From: Janthinobacterium lividum
Lineage (GTDB): Bacteria > Pseudomonadota > Gammaproteobacteria > Burkholderiales > Burkholderiaceae_D
NCBI RefSeq assembly: GCF_034424625.1
Contig: NZ_CP139976.1
Span: 4,588,001 to 4,652,000, forward strand
DNA length: 64,000 nucleotides
Reading direction: 5' to 3'
The translations under genes were made by a program, and so were the position numbers. Within the stretch, counting starts at the first letter, position 1. Every line of letters begins with the position of its first letter. The notes below the pieces were generated by a model. That model did no database searches and had not been told where the DNA came from. It saw only the letters and a list, made by a program, of their open reading frames with translations. This document shows, piece after piece, positions 1 through 7,757 of the stretch.

Positions 1-121
1 TTCCGACGGTAACTTCTGGTGCCAGCGGCAGGGGATCGCTCAAACGGATTTCCGCCTGGGCCAAGCAGGCGCACGCCAGCAAGACGGCGCCCGAGATCAG
101 GCGTAATTTACTCAGCTTCAT
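1..121 (-). CDS. N-terminal fragment of an exported protein, possibly an M16 peptidase
   Basis: Only the first 40 codons are inside the window; the gene runs off the left edge. Reading leftward from an ATG at 121, the protein starts MKLSKLRLISG, followed by a hydrophobic stretch and an Ala-X-Ala-like cleavage site (AQAE), which is a typical Sec signal peptide. The mature start reads EIRLSDPLPLAPEVTVG. This resembles the beginning of secreted insulinase-like (M16) zinc peptidases, where it precedes a 'KLPNGLTYYI' segment, but that part lies outside the window. The signal peptide is solid; the family is a guess from recall. It is divergent from the ribB leader. Confidence 0.5.
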   Translation of the reverse strand, partial: MKLSKLRLISGAVLLACACLAQAEIRLSDPLPLAPEVTVG

Positions 122-307
122 GTATTCTCAACGGTAAGATTCAGTAAGCGTACCTTACACTGAAATCGTCTTTCCGCCATTAAAAACAGCTTAGGAAGAA
201 CTGCTTTCCCCAGGCAATTTTGCCGAATGACAAACTCAACAGTGCCCTGCCAGCTTCTTTCAATTGTGCTAAAGTATTGCCGCCGGTCATGTGGACCGGC
301 ACAACAA

Positions 308-574
308 TACGTCTTCGGGGCGGGGTGCGATTCCCCACCGGCGGTAAGACCGGCAACGGTCAAGCCCGCGAGCGCTTTCCGACAAGGATTGGCATTAGTA
401 ACCGTCGCGAGCAAGCTCAATATCGGCTTGAGTAGCGCAACTGTACGAAGGTACAGTGAGCAACGCAAAGTCGAGAGTGGGCTGCGCAGCAGGTTAATAA
501 GCCAATCCGAGGAAAGGTCAGCAGATCTGGTGTAATTCCAGAGCCGACGGTATAGTCCGGATGAAAGAAGATGT
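308..574 (+). promoter_or_regulatory. FMN riboswitch (RFN element) upstream of ribB
   Basis: The conserved RFN blocks are all readable: GGGGCGGGGTGCGATTCCCC with ACCGGCGGTA (317-346), AAGCCCGCGAGCGC (about 362-375), GGTCAGCAGATCTGG (516-530), and GCCGACGGTATAGTCCGGATG (543-563). The closing helix pairs GTCTTC at 311-316 with GAAGAT at 567-572. The element is much longer than usual because the helix after GCGAGCGC carries an insertion of about 140 nt. In this family FMN binding lowers expression of riboflavin genes. Here it would control ribB, whose start codon is about 100 nt downstream. Confidence 0.93.
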
Positions 575-671
575 GCAGTAAACGCGATGTCCGATCGACC
601 TGTCGATGCGGCCGGCTGCGTCTATTCGCTTGCCCTGCAGCGTTTTTCGCCTATGCGAGGAGCGTTTCACC

Positions 672-1319
672 ATGTTAGTCAACAGCTACACCCTGCTTTC
701 CAACGACCTGGAAGGTCGCATCCAATCCGCCCTGGCCGCCATGCGCGCCGGCATTCCCGTCATCCTGCTTGACGATTTCGACCGTGAAAACGAAGCCGAT
801 TTGATCCTGTCGGCCGAAAAATTGACGAACGAAACCATGGCCCTGCTGATCCGCGAATGCAGCGGCATCGTCTGCCTGTGCCTGCCGACGGACGTCGTCA
901 GCGCGCTGGAATTGCCGCCCATGTCGTCCGACAATGGCAGCCGCTACGGCACGCCGTTCACGGTCTCCATCGAGGCGCGCGACGGCGTCACGACGGGCGT
1001 GTCGGCCGCCGACCGCGTGACCACCATCCGCGCCGCCATCGCGCCGAACGCCAAGCCATCCGACCTGGTGCGCCCTGGCCACGTGTTTCCCCTGCGCGCC
1101 GCGCCCGGTGGCGTGCTCGAGCGCCGTGGCCACACGGAAGGCTCCGTCGACCTGTCGCGCATGGCGGGCCTGAACCCGGCCGCCGTGCTGTGCGAGCTGA
1201 TGAACCCGGACGGCACCATGATGCGCGGCGACGATATCGAACGCTTCGCCGAATTGCACGGCATGCCGATCCTCACCATCGAGGAACTGGTGGAGTGGCG
1301 CAGCACGCGCGAACAGTAA
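672..1319 (+). CDS. ribB: 3,4-dihydroxy-2-butanone-4-phosphate synthase
   Basis: This 215-residue enzyme converts ribulose 5-phosphate to 3,4-dihydroxy-2-butanone 4-phosphate plus formate, a branch of riboflavin synthesis. The N-terminus has the family's metal and substrate signature [11 protein letters not shown] (about residues 33-43), and RPGHVFPL lies in the middle, followed by the HTEGSVDL block. The length equals a stand-alone RibB, with no GTP cyclohydrolase II domain. I chose the ATG at 672 because AGGAG lies 8 bases upstream (658-662). A longer open frame from 606 would run through the leader after the riboswitch. Expression is expected to be controlled by the FMN riboswitch just upstream. 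The gene converges on the neighbouring MFS gene, with one base between the stops. Confidence 0.95.
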   Translation: MLVNSYTLLSNDLEGRIQSALAAMRAGIPVILLDDFDRENEADLILSAEKLTNETMALLIRECSGIVCLCLPTDVVSALELPPMSSDNGSRYGTPFTVSIEARDGVTTGVSAADRVTTIRAAIAPNAKPSDLVRPGHVFPLRAAPGGVLERRGHTEGSVDLSRMAGLNPAAVLCELMNPDGTMMRGDDIERFAELHGMPILTIEELVEWRSTREQ

Positions 1320-1320
1320 G

Positions 1321-2697
1321 CTAGCTTAAGGCGGCCACGGCCTTGGGCAAATGTACATGCTTGTACACGAGGCCCGCCGCCAGGCCATACGCGACGGCAA
1401 TCGTCGCGTAGGCCAGCGGCAAGCGCAGCGACCAGTCCGGCACCATGTGCAGGATGCTGCCGATCAGGGCCACCCCCACCAGCGCGCCAATTTGCCGGTT
1501 CGCATTCAGGGCTGCCGCCGCGCTGTTCGCATGCTGCTTGCCGGCCACCCGCATCACGGTGGCCGTCATGGCGGGAATGGCGATGCCGATGGCCACGTTC
1601 ATGACTGCCGTGCCAAGCGCCAGCAGGAAATATGGCGTGCCCGGATGCAAACCCATTAGCAACAGCGCCATGCAAGCGCCCACCAGCAAGCCGGCCAGCA
1701 TCGGCAGTCGCGTGCCATGCCGGGCCGCGATACCGCCTGCCATAAAGTTTCCCACCGTATAGGCCGCCATCATGGGCAGCAGGCGCAAGCCCGATTGCAA
1801 GGCATCGGCGCCGCCCGACTGCTGCAGGAACAGGCTCAATAAGAACAGCTGGCCGAACACGCAGAAATTGATCAGGAAACCCACGCCATTGGCCGCGCCA
1901 AAGCTGCTGCTGTGGAACAGTGCGCGCGGCAACAGCGGATGGCTGCCGCTGCGTTCGCGCCGCAGCAATTGCCCGGTGGACAGCACCGTCAAGGCCCCCG
2001 CCGCCAGCACGCCCGACGACAACCAGCCCAGCACGGGACCTTCGATCAGCACGAAACTGAGGCCCGCCAGCGCCGCCACGCCCAGGGCATGGCTGAGCAG
2101 CGACAGATCGCGCGGCTGGCGCGCCGGCGCGGCCAGCAGCACTTGCGCCATGACGATGGCCAGCACGCCCAGCGGCACATTCACCCAGAACACGCTGCGC
2201 CAGCCGAACTGGTGCACAAGGATGCCGCCGATCAAGGGGCCGGATGCGCCGGCCACGCCCACCAGCGCCGACCAGGCGCCCAGCATGCGCGTGCGCTCGC
2301 GCTCGTCGTCAAAGCTGTGCGTGAGCAAGCTCAGGGAACTGGGCATGAACAGGGCCGCGCCCGCCCCCTGCAGCAAGCGCGCGGCGGTGAGGAAATGCCC
2401 GTCGGGCGCGGCGCCGCACAGGATCGAGCCGAGGAGGAAGACGCCCAGGCCGCCCTGGTACACGGCTTTCGGGCCGTAGCGGTCGGCCAGCGCGCCGCCG
2501 GCCAGCAGCAGCGCGGCAAACGTCAGGGTGTAGCCGTCGACCACCCAGACCAGGCCCGTCAGCGGTATGGCCAGGTCCAGCGCGATATCGGACAGGGCCA
2601 CGTTGACGGCCGTGACGTCGATCATCGCCATGACGAAGCCGAACGCCAGGGTCAGCAGGATGAAGCCGCTGGCGCGGCGCGGTGTGGGGGCGGACAT
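1321..2697 (-). CDS. MFS drug efflux transporter, DHA2 (14-TMS) type
   Basis: A 458-residue inner-membrane protein made almost entirely of hydrophobic segments. It has the DHA2 signature in helix 1 (MAMIDVTAVNVALSDIA), the motif LADRYG between helices 2 and 3, and a helix-5 motif C-like stretch (GVAGASGPLIGGILV). These features point to a proton-coupled exporter of the EmrB/QacA class; the substrate is unknown. The ATG at 2697 was chosen because AAGGA precedes it at a normal distance and the longer frame adds an implausible tail. It is divergent from a LysR regulator, and the 134-base gap holds two dyads with TGCAT half-sites, so LysR control is likely. Confidence 0.88.
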   Translation of the reverse strand: MSAPTPRRASGFILLTLAFGFVMAMIDVTAVNVALSDIALDLAIPLTGLVWVVDGYTLTFAALLLAGGALADRYGPKAVYQGGLGVFLLGSILCGAAPDGHFLTAARLLQGAGAALFMPSSLSLLTHSFDDERERTRMLGAWSALVGVAGASGPLIGGILVHQFGWRSVFWVNVPLGVLAIVMAQVLLAAPARQPRDLSLLSHALGVAALAGLSFVLIEGPVLGWLSSGVLAAGALTVLSTGQLLRRERSGSHPLLPRALFHSSSFGAANGVGFLINFCVFGQLFLLSLFLQQSGGADALQSGLRLLPMMAAYTVGNFMAGGIAARHGTRLPMLAGLLVGACMALLLMGLHPGTPYFLLALGTAVMNVAIGIAIPAMTATVMRVAGKQHANSAAAALNANRQIGALVGVALIGSILHMVPDWSLRLPLAYATIAVAYGLAAGLVYKHVHLPKAVAALS

Positions 2698-2741
2698 GGT
2701 ATTTCCTTGCAGGGACAGCGGGGCAGCCATTATGCGAGCGT

Positions 2742-2795
2742 TGCATGATGCAGTAAACAGGCATAAAATCAGCACTATGATGCAAAAATGCATCA
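2742..2795. promoter_or_regulatory. Candidate LysR operator: two dyads with TGCAT half-sites
   Basis: Two inverted repeats lie between the efflux gene and the LysR gene. The stronger is TGATGCA-AAAA-TGCATCA (2778-2795), a perfect 7-base dyad. The weaker is TGCAT-G-ATGCA (2742-2752). Both share the same TGCAT/ATGCA half-site and are about 36 bases apart. A T-N11-A type dyad in a divergent LysR promoter is the family's usual recognition and activation arrangement. Binding itself is inferred. Confidence 0.6.
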
Positions 2796-2831
2796 GCATC
2801 ACGACAGGAAAACAAGTCATGGACTGGGCTT

Positions 2832-3698
2832 ATGGACTGGGATAACGCGCGCATCTTTCTGGCCATCGGCCGGGCCGGCACCCTGCGCGGCGCGGCGGCC
2901 CTGCTGCACATCGACCAAGCCACGTGCGGGCGCCGCCTGGCCGCGCTGGAAAGCTCGCTGGGCGCCACCCTGTTCCTGCGCACGCCGTCCGGTTACGTGC
3001 CCACGCCGGCCGGCGAACTGGCGCTCACGGCGGCCGAAGCCATGGAACGGGCGGCCGACAAGCTGCAGCGCGAGATGCAGGGCGTCGACAATCGTTTAAG
3101 CGGCCTGGTGCGCGTGGCCACCACCGACACCATGGCCAGCCATTTCGTCATCCGCGCCATGCAGCAGCTGCATGCGGCCCACCCGGACATCCGCATCGTG
3201 CTCAACGTGGCGCCCGCGCTGGCCAGCCTGACGCGGCGCGAAGCGGACCTGGCCGTGCGCGGCGTGCGTCCCACCGACCCGGACCTGATCTCGCGCCACC
3301 TCGTCAAGCGCAGCCTGGGCCTGTACGCGTCGAAAAGCTACCTGGCGGAACGGGGCGAACCCGTGCGCGGCACGGCGCTGGCCGGCCACGATATCGTCAT
3401 CTACCACCATTCCGTGACGCCCCGCCACGGGGAAAAACTGGCCGGTGAACCCGTCGCCAACGCCCGGGTCGCCATGGAAGTAAACTCGGCGGCGATGCTG
3501 CAGGACGCCACGCGCGCGGGCCTGGGCGTGGCCGAGCTGGCCACGCACCTGGGCGACATCGACCCGCAGCTCGTGCGCATCTGGCCCGAGCGGGCGGAAA
3601 GCTACGACGTGTGGCTGGTCATGCATGCCGACCTGAACCGTTCTGCCCGGGTACGGGCGGCGGCCGATGCCATCATTGCCAGCGTGGCCGGCCAATAG
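2832..3698 (+). CDS. LysR-family transcriptional regulator
   Basis: A 288-residue protein with an N-terminal winged helix-turn-helix (about residues 1-60: IFLAIGRAGTLRGAAALLHI ... GRRLAALE, a LysR HTH) and a C-terminal effector-binding domain beginning near SGLVRVATTDTMASH. The start codon lies in a duplicated sequence: ATGGACTGGG occurs at 2819 and again at 2832, in different frames, and only the second opens the regulator. It is divergent from the DHA2 efflux gene with operator-like dyads between, so it most likely controls that pump. The inducer is unknown. Confidence 0.9.
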   Translation: MDWDNARIFLAIGRAGTLRGAAALLHIDQATCGRRLAALESSLGATLFLRTPSGYVPTPAGELALTAAEAMERAADKLQREMQGVDNRLSGLVRVATTDTMASHFVIRAMQQLHAAHPDIRIVLNVAPALASLTRREADLAVRGVRPTDPDLISRHLVKRSLGLYASKSYLAERGEPVRGTALAGHDIVIYHHSVTPRHGEKLAGEPVANARVAMEVNSAAMLQDATRAGLGVAELATHLGDIDPQLVRIWPERAESYDVWLVMHADLNRSARVRAAADAIIASVAGQ

Positions 3699-3767
3699 CG
3701 GGGCTGCCAGGCACGGCCGCACGGCAGGACAATCGCTTGTATCGAACGCATCCAATGTTAAGATGCC

Positions 3768-4586
3768 ATGATGACCCTATCCGTCTCCCTCATCATCAGC
3801 CTGCGCCGCCTGCACCGGGCCACCATGGCCTGGCTGGTCAGCTGGTGGCGCATGCTGCATTTCGCCATCCTCGTGTTTTCGCTGGCCCTGTCGCCATCGA
3901 GCTATAACCGCGACAACCGCCCCATCCTCGCGCACCGCCTGGTGACGAATACGGCGCCGAACCTCGTGTGGTTCAGCGTCGCCTGCGCGCTGGTCAGCCT
4001 GGTGCTGATACGCATCGTCGTCGTCAGCGCGCAAAGCTACGGCCTGTCGCGCTATGCGCTGGAAATGGTGGTGCGCGTGCTGGTGCTGGAACTGATACCG
4101 CTGACGGCCGCCCTGTTCGTGGCGCTGCGCCTGACCTTGCCCGACGGCATTGCGTTCGCACAAATGCGCTCGTCCGGCATGCTCGAGAAAATGCAGCGCC
4201 AGGGCGTCGACCTGCTGCGCCGCGAATACTTTCCACGCGTCATGTCGGGCATCTTTGCCGTGTGGATGCTGGCCATCGTCAGCTGCGTCACTTCGCTCAT
4301 CCTCGCCTATGTCACCATCTACGGTTTTACGCCGTGGGCGCTGCAAGGCTACACGCGCGTCGTGGGGCAGATATTCAATCCGGCCGTGGCCCTGATCCTG
4401 ATGCTCAAGGTCATCTTCTTCAGCTTTGCCGTGGCCCTGATCCCGCTGGCCTCCTCCTATTATCCGGAAGAGCCGCACGGCCGGCGCAACCGCCTGTGGG
4501 CCGCGCACGGTCTGTCCGAAATGCTGCGCCTGTTTTCCGTCATCCTGCTGGTCGAAGTGGCTTCGCTGATGGGCAATTACTACTGA
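3768..4586 (+). CDS. MlaE/YrbE-like ABC transporter permease
   Basis: A 272-residue protein with five or six hydrophobic segments. The middle has the pattern of MlaE permeases: ELIPLTAALFVALRL, then a charged loop QMRSSGMLEKMQRQGVD and EYFPRVMSG, then two more membrane helices. MlaE proteins form the transmembrane core of retrograde or anterograde phospholipid transporters with an MCE protein and a cytoplasmic ATPase. The MCE gene follows directly, which supports the call. No ATPase gene is present on either side; upstream is a LysR gene. The start is one of two adjacent ATGs (3768 or 3771) with only a weak ribosome binding site. Family call is moderate; sequence identity to E. coli MlaE is low by eye. 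Confidence 0.72.
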   Translation: MMTLSVSLIISLRRLHRATMAWLVSWWRMLHFAILVFSLALSPSSYNRDNRPILAHRLVTNTAPNLVWFSVACALVSLVLIRIVVVSAQSYGLSRYALEMVVRVLVLELIPLTAALFVALRLTLPDGIAFAQMRSSGMLEKMQRQGVDLLRREYFPRVMSGIFAVWMLAIVSCVTSLILAYVTIYGFTPWALQGYTRVVGQIFNPAVALILMLKVIFFSFAVALIPLASSYYPEEPHGRRNRLWAAHGLSEMLRLFSVILLVEVASLMGNYY

Positions 4587-4641
4587 TGCCCCGCCCGCCA
4601 CCGCCAGCGATCCCGAACCACCCATACGAGAGCCAGAAGCC

Positions 4642-5673
4642 ATGAGCCAGAGCCAACCCCCGAATCCCGACCAGGTCGACGTCACGGCGCCCGCCGGTCT
4701 CACGCAAGATTCCGTGCTGCCCGCCCCGCCGCCCGTGCGCCACGCCGAACTGAAGGCGGCCATCCTGCTCGTCTTCATGTTCGTGCTGGTGGTCGGCTCC
4801 GTCGTCTACCTGATGTATGCGCGCGGCGCCTTCGAAGCCACGCAGACGCTGGTGCTGACGGCCGACGATTCCGACGGCGTCGGCGTGGGCGCCGACCTGA
4901 CCTTTTCCGGCTTTCCCATCGGCCGCGTGCAACGCATCGAGCTGGCGCCGGACGGCCGCGCGCGCGTCATCATCGACGTGCCGAGAAAAGACGCGCACTG
5001 GCTGCGCACCAGCTCCATCTTCACCCTGGAACGTGGCATCGTGGGCGGCGCCAAGCTGCGCGCCTACAGCGGCATCCTGACGGACCCGCCGCTGCCCGAC
5101 GACGCCACGCGCGACTTGCTGGTGGGCGACATGGCGGCGGAAATCCCCCGCCTGCTGGCCGCCGCCAAGGACTTGCTGAACAACGTAGCCAGCCTGACGG
5201 GCACCGATTCCGCGCTCGACGGCACCTTGCGCAATGTGCAGGCCGTCACCGGCAAGCTGAGCGGCCCAGGCGGCGCCATGGGCTTGCTGACGGGCGACGA
5301 CAAGCAGTCGCGCCTGCTGGTCGAGCGGGCCAATGCCCTGCTGATCACGGCGGACCAGCTGGCCCGCCGCACGGATGGCCTGGTGGCGAATGCCGATACG
5401 CGCGTCTTCGGCGACAAGGGCGTGATGACGGATGCGCAGGCGACCATCGTGCAGCTGAATGCCCTGCTGGCCGACACCCGCAACAGCCTGAAAAAAGTCG
5501 ACGCCGTGCTGGTCGAGGCGCAAGCCGTGGGCGCCAATGCCAAGGCGGCGACAGCCGACCTGGGTCCGCTGCGCGCCGACGTGGAAAGCAATCTGCGCAA
5601 GGTCGAGCAGCTGGTCAATGAAATCAACCGCAAATGGCCGTTCAAGCGCAATCCGGAGATCAAACTGCCATGA
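4642..5673 (+). CDS. MCE/MlaD-family lipid transport protein
   Basis: A 343-residue inner-membrane-anchored periplasmic protein. A Pro-rich cytoplasmic N-terminus (about 1-35) is followed by one transmembrane helix (AILLVFMFVLVVGSVVYLMY). The MCE domain comes next, with the typical V-GVG-G-L-F-G-IGRV pattern (GADLTFSGFPIGRVQRIEL). The C-terminal half is helical and likely coiled coil, as expected for hexameric MlaD-like rings that carry lipid across the periplasm. It sits between a MlaE-like permease and a lipoprotein, with its stop overlapping the lipoprotein start (ATGA at 5670-5673), so the three form an operon. Confidence 0.85.
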   Translation: MSQSQPPNPDQVDVTAPAGLTQDSVLPAPPPVRHAELKAAILLVFMFVLVVGSVVYLMYARGAFEATQTLVLTADDSDGVGVGADLTFSGFPIGRVQRIELAPDGRARVIIDVPRKDAHWLRTSSIFTLERGIVGGAKLRAYSGILTDPPLPDDATRDLLVGDMAAEIPRLLAAAKDLLNNVASLTGTDSALDGTLRNVQAVTGKLSGPGGAMGLLTGDDKQSRLLVERANALLITADQLARRTDGLVANADTRVFGDKGVMTDAQATIVQLNALLADTRNSLKKVDAVLVEAQAVGANAKAATADLGPLRADVESNLRKVEQLVNEINRKWPFKRNPEIKLP

Positions 5674-6341
5674 AAATATCCCGCCCCGCCATCGCCGCCC
5701 TGCTGTGCACCTTGCTTGCCGCCTGCTCCAGCGGCCCGCCCGTGCCGGACTGGAAAATGAATGCGCAAAGTTCCGTCGAGCGTTTCCAGGCGGCCTACCT
5801 GGGCGGCAACGCCCTGGTCGAGCAGACGGAATTCCGGCGTGCCCGCAGCCAGGTGGCCGGCACAGGCAAGCTTGAACTCGTGGCGCGCATCGAACTGTTG
5901 CGCTGCGCCACGCGCGTGGCCAGCCTGGCGTTCGAGGACTGCACCGGCTTTGACGCCCTGCAAGCCGATGCGACAGCCGCCGACCGCGCGTATGCGGCCT
6001 GGCTGGCCGGCAAGGCGCAGGCGGCCGACGTCGCCCTGCTGCCGGAAGCGCAGCGGGCGGCAGCCAGCGCCAGCTCCGACACGGCCGCCGCCAGCGCCGT
6101 GGCGGCCATCAAGGACCCGCTGTCGCAACTGGTGGCGGCCGGCGTGCTGCTGCGCTCGGGCCGCGCCACGCCGGAACTGCTCGATACGGCCGTGGCCACC
6201 GCCTCGGACCAGGGCTGGCGCCGGCCGCTGCTGGCGTGGCTGGGCGTGCAGCGCCTGCGCGCCGAACAGGCGGGCGACACGCAGGCGGCGCAGCGCATCG
6301 CGCGGCGCATGGCAATCGTCGAGCAGCCGCTGGCCCCCTGA
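5670..6341 (+). CDS. Predicted lipoprotein of the MCE operon
   Basis: A 223-residue protein with a signal peptide ending in a lipobox (LLAAC at about residues 13-17), so it should be acylated and held at the periplasmic face of a membrane. The mature part is Ala-rich and helical, and could form TPR-like helical repeats, but no named family is recognised. It overlaps the MCE gene by 4 bases, which implies translational coupling. It may be the outer-membrane partner of the lipid transporter, a role that PqiC-type lipoproteins play elsewhere, but it does not look like PqiC. Function is inferred from position only. Confidence 0.75.
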   Translation: MKISRPAIAALLCTLLAACSSGPPVPDWKMNAQSSVERFQAAYLGGNALVEQTEFRRARSQVAGTGKLELVARIELLRCATRVASLAFEDCTGFDALQADATAADRAYAAWLAGKAQAADVALLPEAQRAAASASSDTAAASAVAAIKDPLSQLVAAGVLLRSGRATPELLDTAVATASDQGWRRPLLAWLGVQRLRAEQAGDTQAAQRIARRMAIVEQPLAP

Positions 6342-6428
6342 GCGCGCCGATGCCGGCCCAAGGCAGGCGGAATCAGGCATAATCGAAGCAGGACGACAGC
6401 TATGCCGTGCAGGCAGCGAGGTGTGACG

Positions 6429-7757
6429 ATGCAGTTCGAGGATTTCGACCTTTCCACTCACGATACCGGCCGGCATGCCGGGGCGGCGCCTGGCGATGAT
6501 GCACCGGCCGCCACGGCCGTGCGCCTGCAATACCTGCTCGACAATACTCCCTCCATCATCTATTGCACCGTGCCCAGCGGCGACTTCAAGATGACGTTTG
6601 TCAGCAACAATGCCCTGAATGTGCTGGGCTACCAGCCCGAGGAGATGGTGGCCGACCCCAATTTCTGGTTCGACCATATCCACCCCGACGATGCGCCCGG
6701 GATTTTTTCCAGCCTGGCGCAGATCTTCGTCGAAGGCGCGCGCGCCTACGAATACCGTTTCCGCGTGCGCGACGGCAGCTATCTGTGGATGCACGACAGC
6801 CTGCGCCTCGTGCGCGACGAGCATGGCGTGCCGTTCGAAGTGATCGGCTCGCTGACGGACATCACAGAACGCAAGGGCATGGAAGCGATGCTGCAGGCGC
6901 GCGGCGAAGAGCAGCAACTACTGATCAGCAAGCTGCAGGAAGCGCACGACCAGTTGCTGCAATCGGAAAAGATGGCGTCCATCGGCCAGCTGGCGGCCGG
7001 CATCGCGCATGAAATCAATAACCCGATCGGCTTCGTCAATTCGAACATGAGCTCGCTGCAAGGCTATGTCGGCACCCTGTTCGACGTCATCGCCCAGTAT
7101 GAAGCGGCGATGCGCGAGCCGCTCGACGGCCCGGCCCTGGCCGCGCACGTGGTCCAGGTGCGCGCGCAGGCCGACCTGGCCTTCCTGCAGGACGACATCG
7201 GCGACCTGGTGCGCGAATCGATGGATGGCCTCAAACGCGTGCGCGACATCGTGCAGGCGCTGAAGGATTTTTCCCACGTGGGCGAGACGGACTGGCAAGT
7301 GGCCAGCCTGCATGCGGGCCTGGACAGCACCCTGAATATCGTCGCCAATGAATTGAAATACAAGGCGCGCATCGAGAAACAGTATGGCGAGCTGCCGCCG
7401 ATACTGTGCCTTGCCTCGCAGCTGAACCAGGTCTTCATGAACCTGCTCGTCAACGCGGGCCAGGCCATCGGCAGCGACGGCGTGATCAGCATCCGCACCG
7501 GCCATGCGGACGACTGGGTCTGGGTGGAGATCGGCGACACGGGCGCCGGCATCGCGCCCGAGCACCTGAACCGTATCTTCGAACCGTTCTTCACCACCAA
7601 GGCCGTCGGCAGCGGCACGGGCCTGGGCCTGTCGCTGTCATACGGCATCGTCAACAAGCACGGCGGACGCATCGACGTGGCGTCGGAGGTGGGCCGCGGC
7701 ACGCGCTTTACCGTGCACCTGCCCGTCTCGCCTCCGGCGGCCCAGACAGTGTCCTAG
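6429..7757 (+). CDS. PAS-domain sensor histidine kinase (cytoplasmic)
   Basis: A 442-residue kinase without transmembrane segments. A PAS_3/PAC domain covers about residues 33-148 (FVSNNALNVLGYQPEEM ... YEYRFRVRDGSYLW). A short coiled coil leads to the phosphoacceptor helix [15 protein letters not shown] (H194), then the HATPase_c domain with N box (NLLVNAGQAI, about 338-347), G1 box (GDTGAGIA, 369-376) and [10 protein letters not shown] (396-405). It belongs to the NtrB/AtoS-like HPK4 group. GAGG lies 7 bases before the ATG at 6429. Its stop codon overlaps that of the convergent response regulator gene in a shared CTAG, and its H-box region is very like that of the kinase encoded at 9094-10575, so it may feed the same regulators. 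Confidence 0.92.
   Translation: MQFEDFDLSTHDTGRHAGAAPGDDAPAATAVRLQYLLDNTPSIIYCTVPSGDFKMTFVSNNALNVLGYQPEEMVADPNFWFDHIHPDDAPGIFSSLAQIFVEGARAYEYRFRVRDGSYLWMHDSLRLVRDEHGVPFEVIGSLTDITERKGMEAMLQARGEEQQLLISKLQEAHDQLLQSEKMASIGQLAAGIAHEINNPIGFVNSNMSSLQGYVGTLFDVIAQYEAAMREPLDGPALAAHVVQVRAQADLAFLQDDIGDLVRESMDGLKRVRDIVQALKDFSHVGETDWQVASLHAGLDSTLNIVANELKYKARIEKQYGELPPILCLASQLNQVFMNLLVNAGQAIGSDGVISIRTGHADDWVWVEIGDTGAGIAPEHLNRIFEPFFTTKAVGSGTGLGLSLSYGIVNKHGGRIDVASEVGRGTRFTVHLPVSPPAAQTVS

Noticed and set aside
5064-6917. Long minus-strand frame (about 617 codons) under the MCE operon and PAS kinase
   Set aside because: It is antisense to three supported genes and has the composition of a GC-rich shadow frame.
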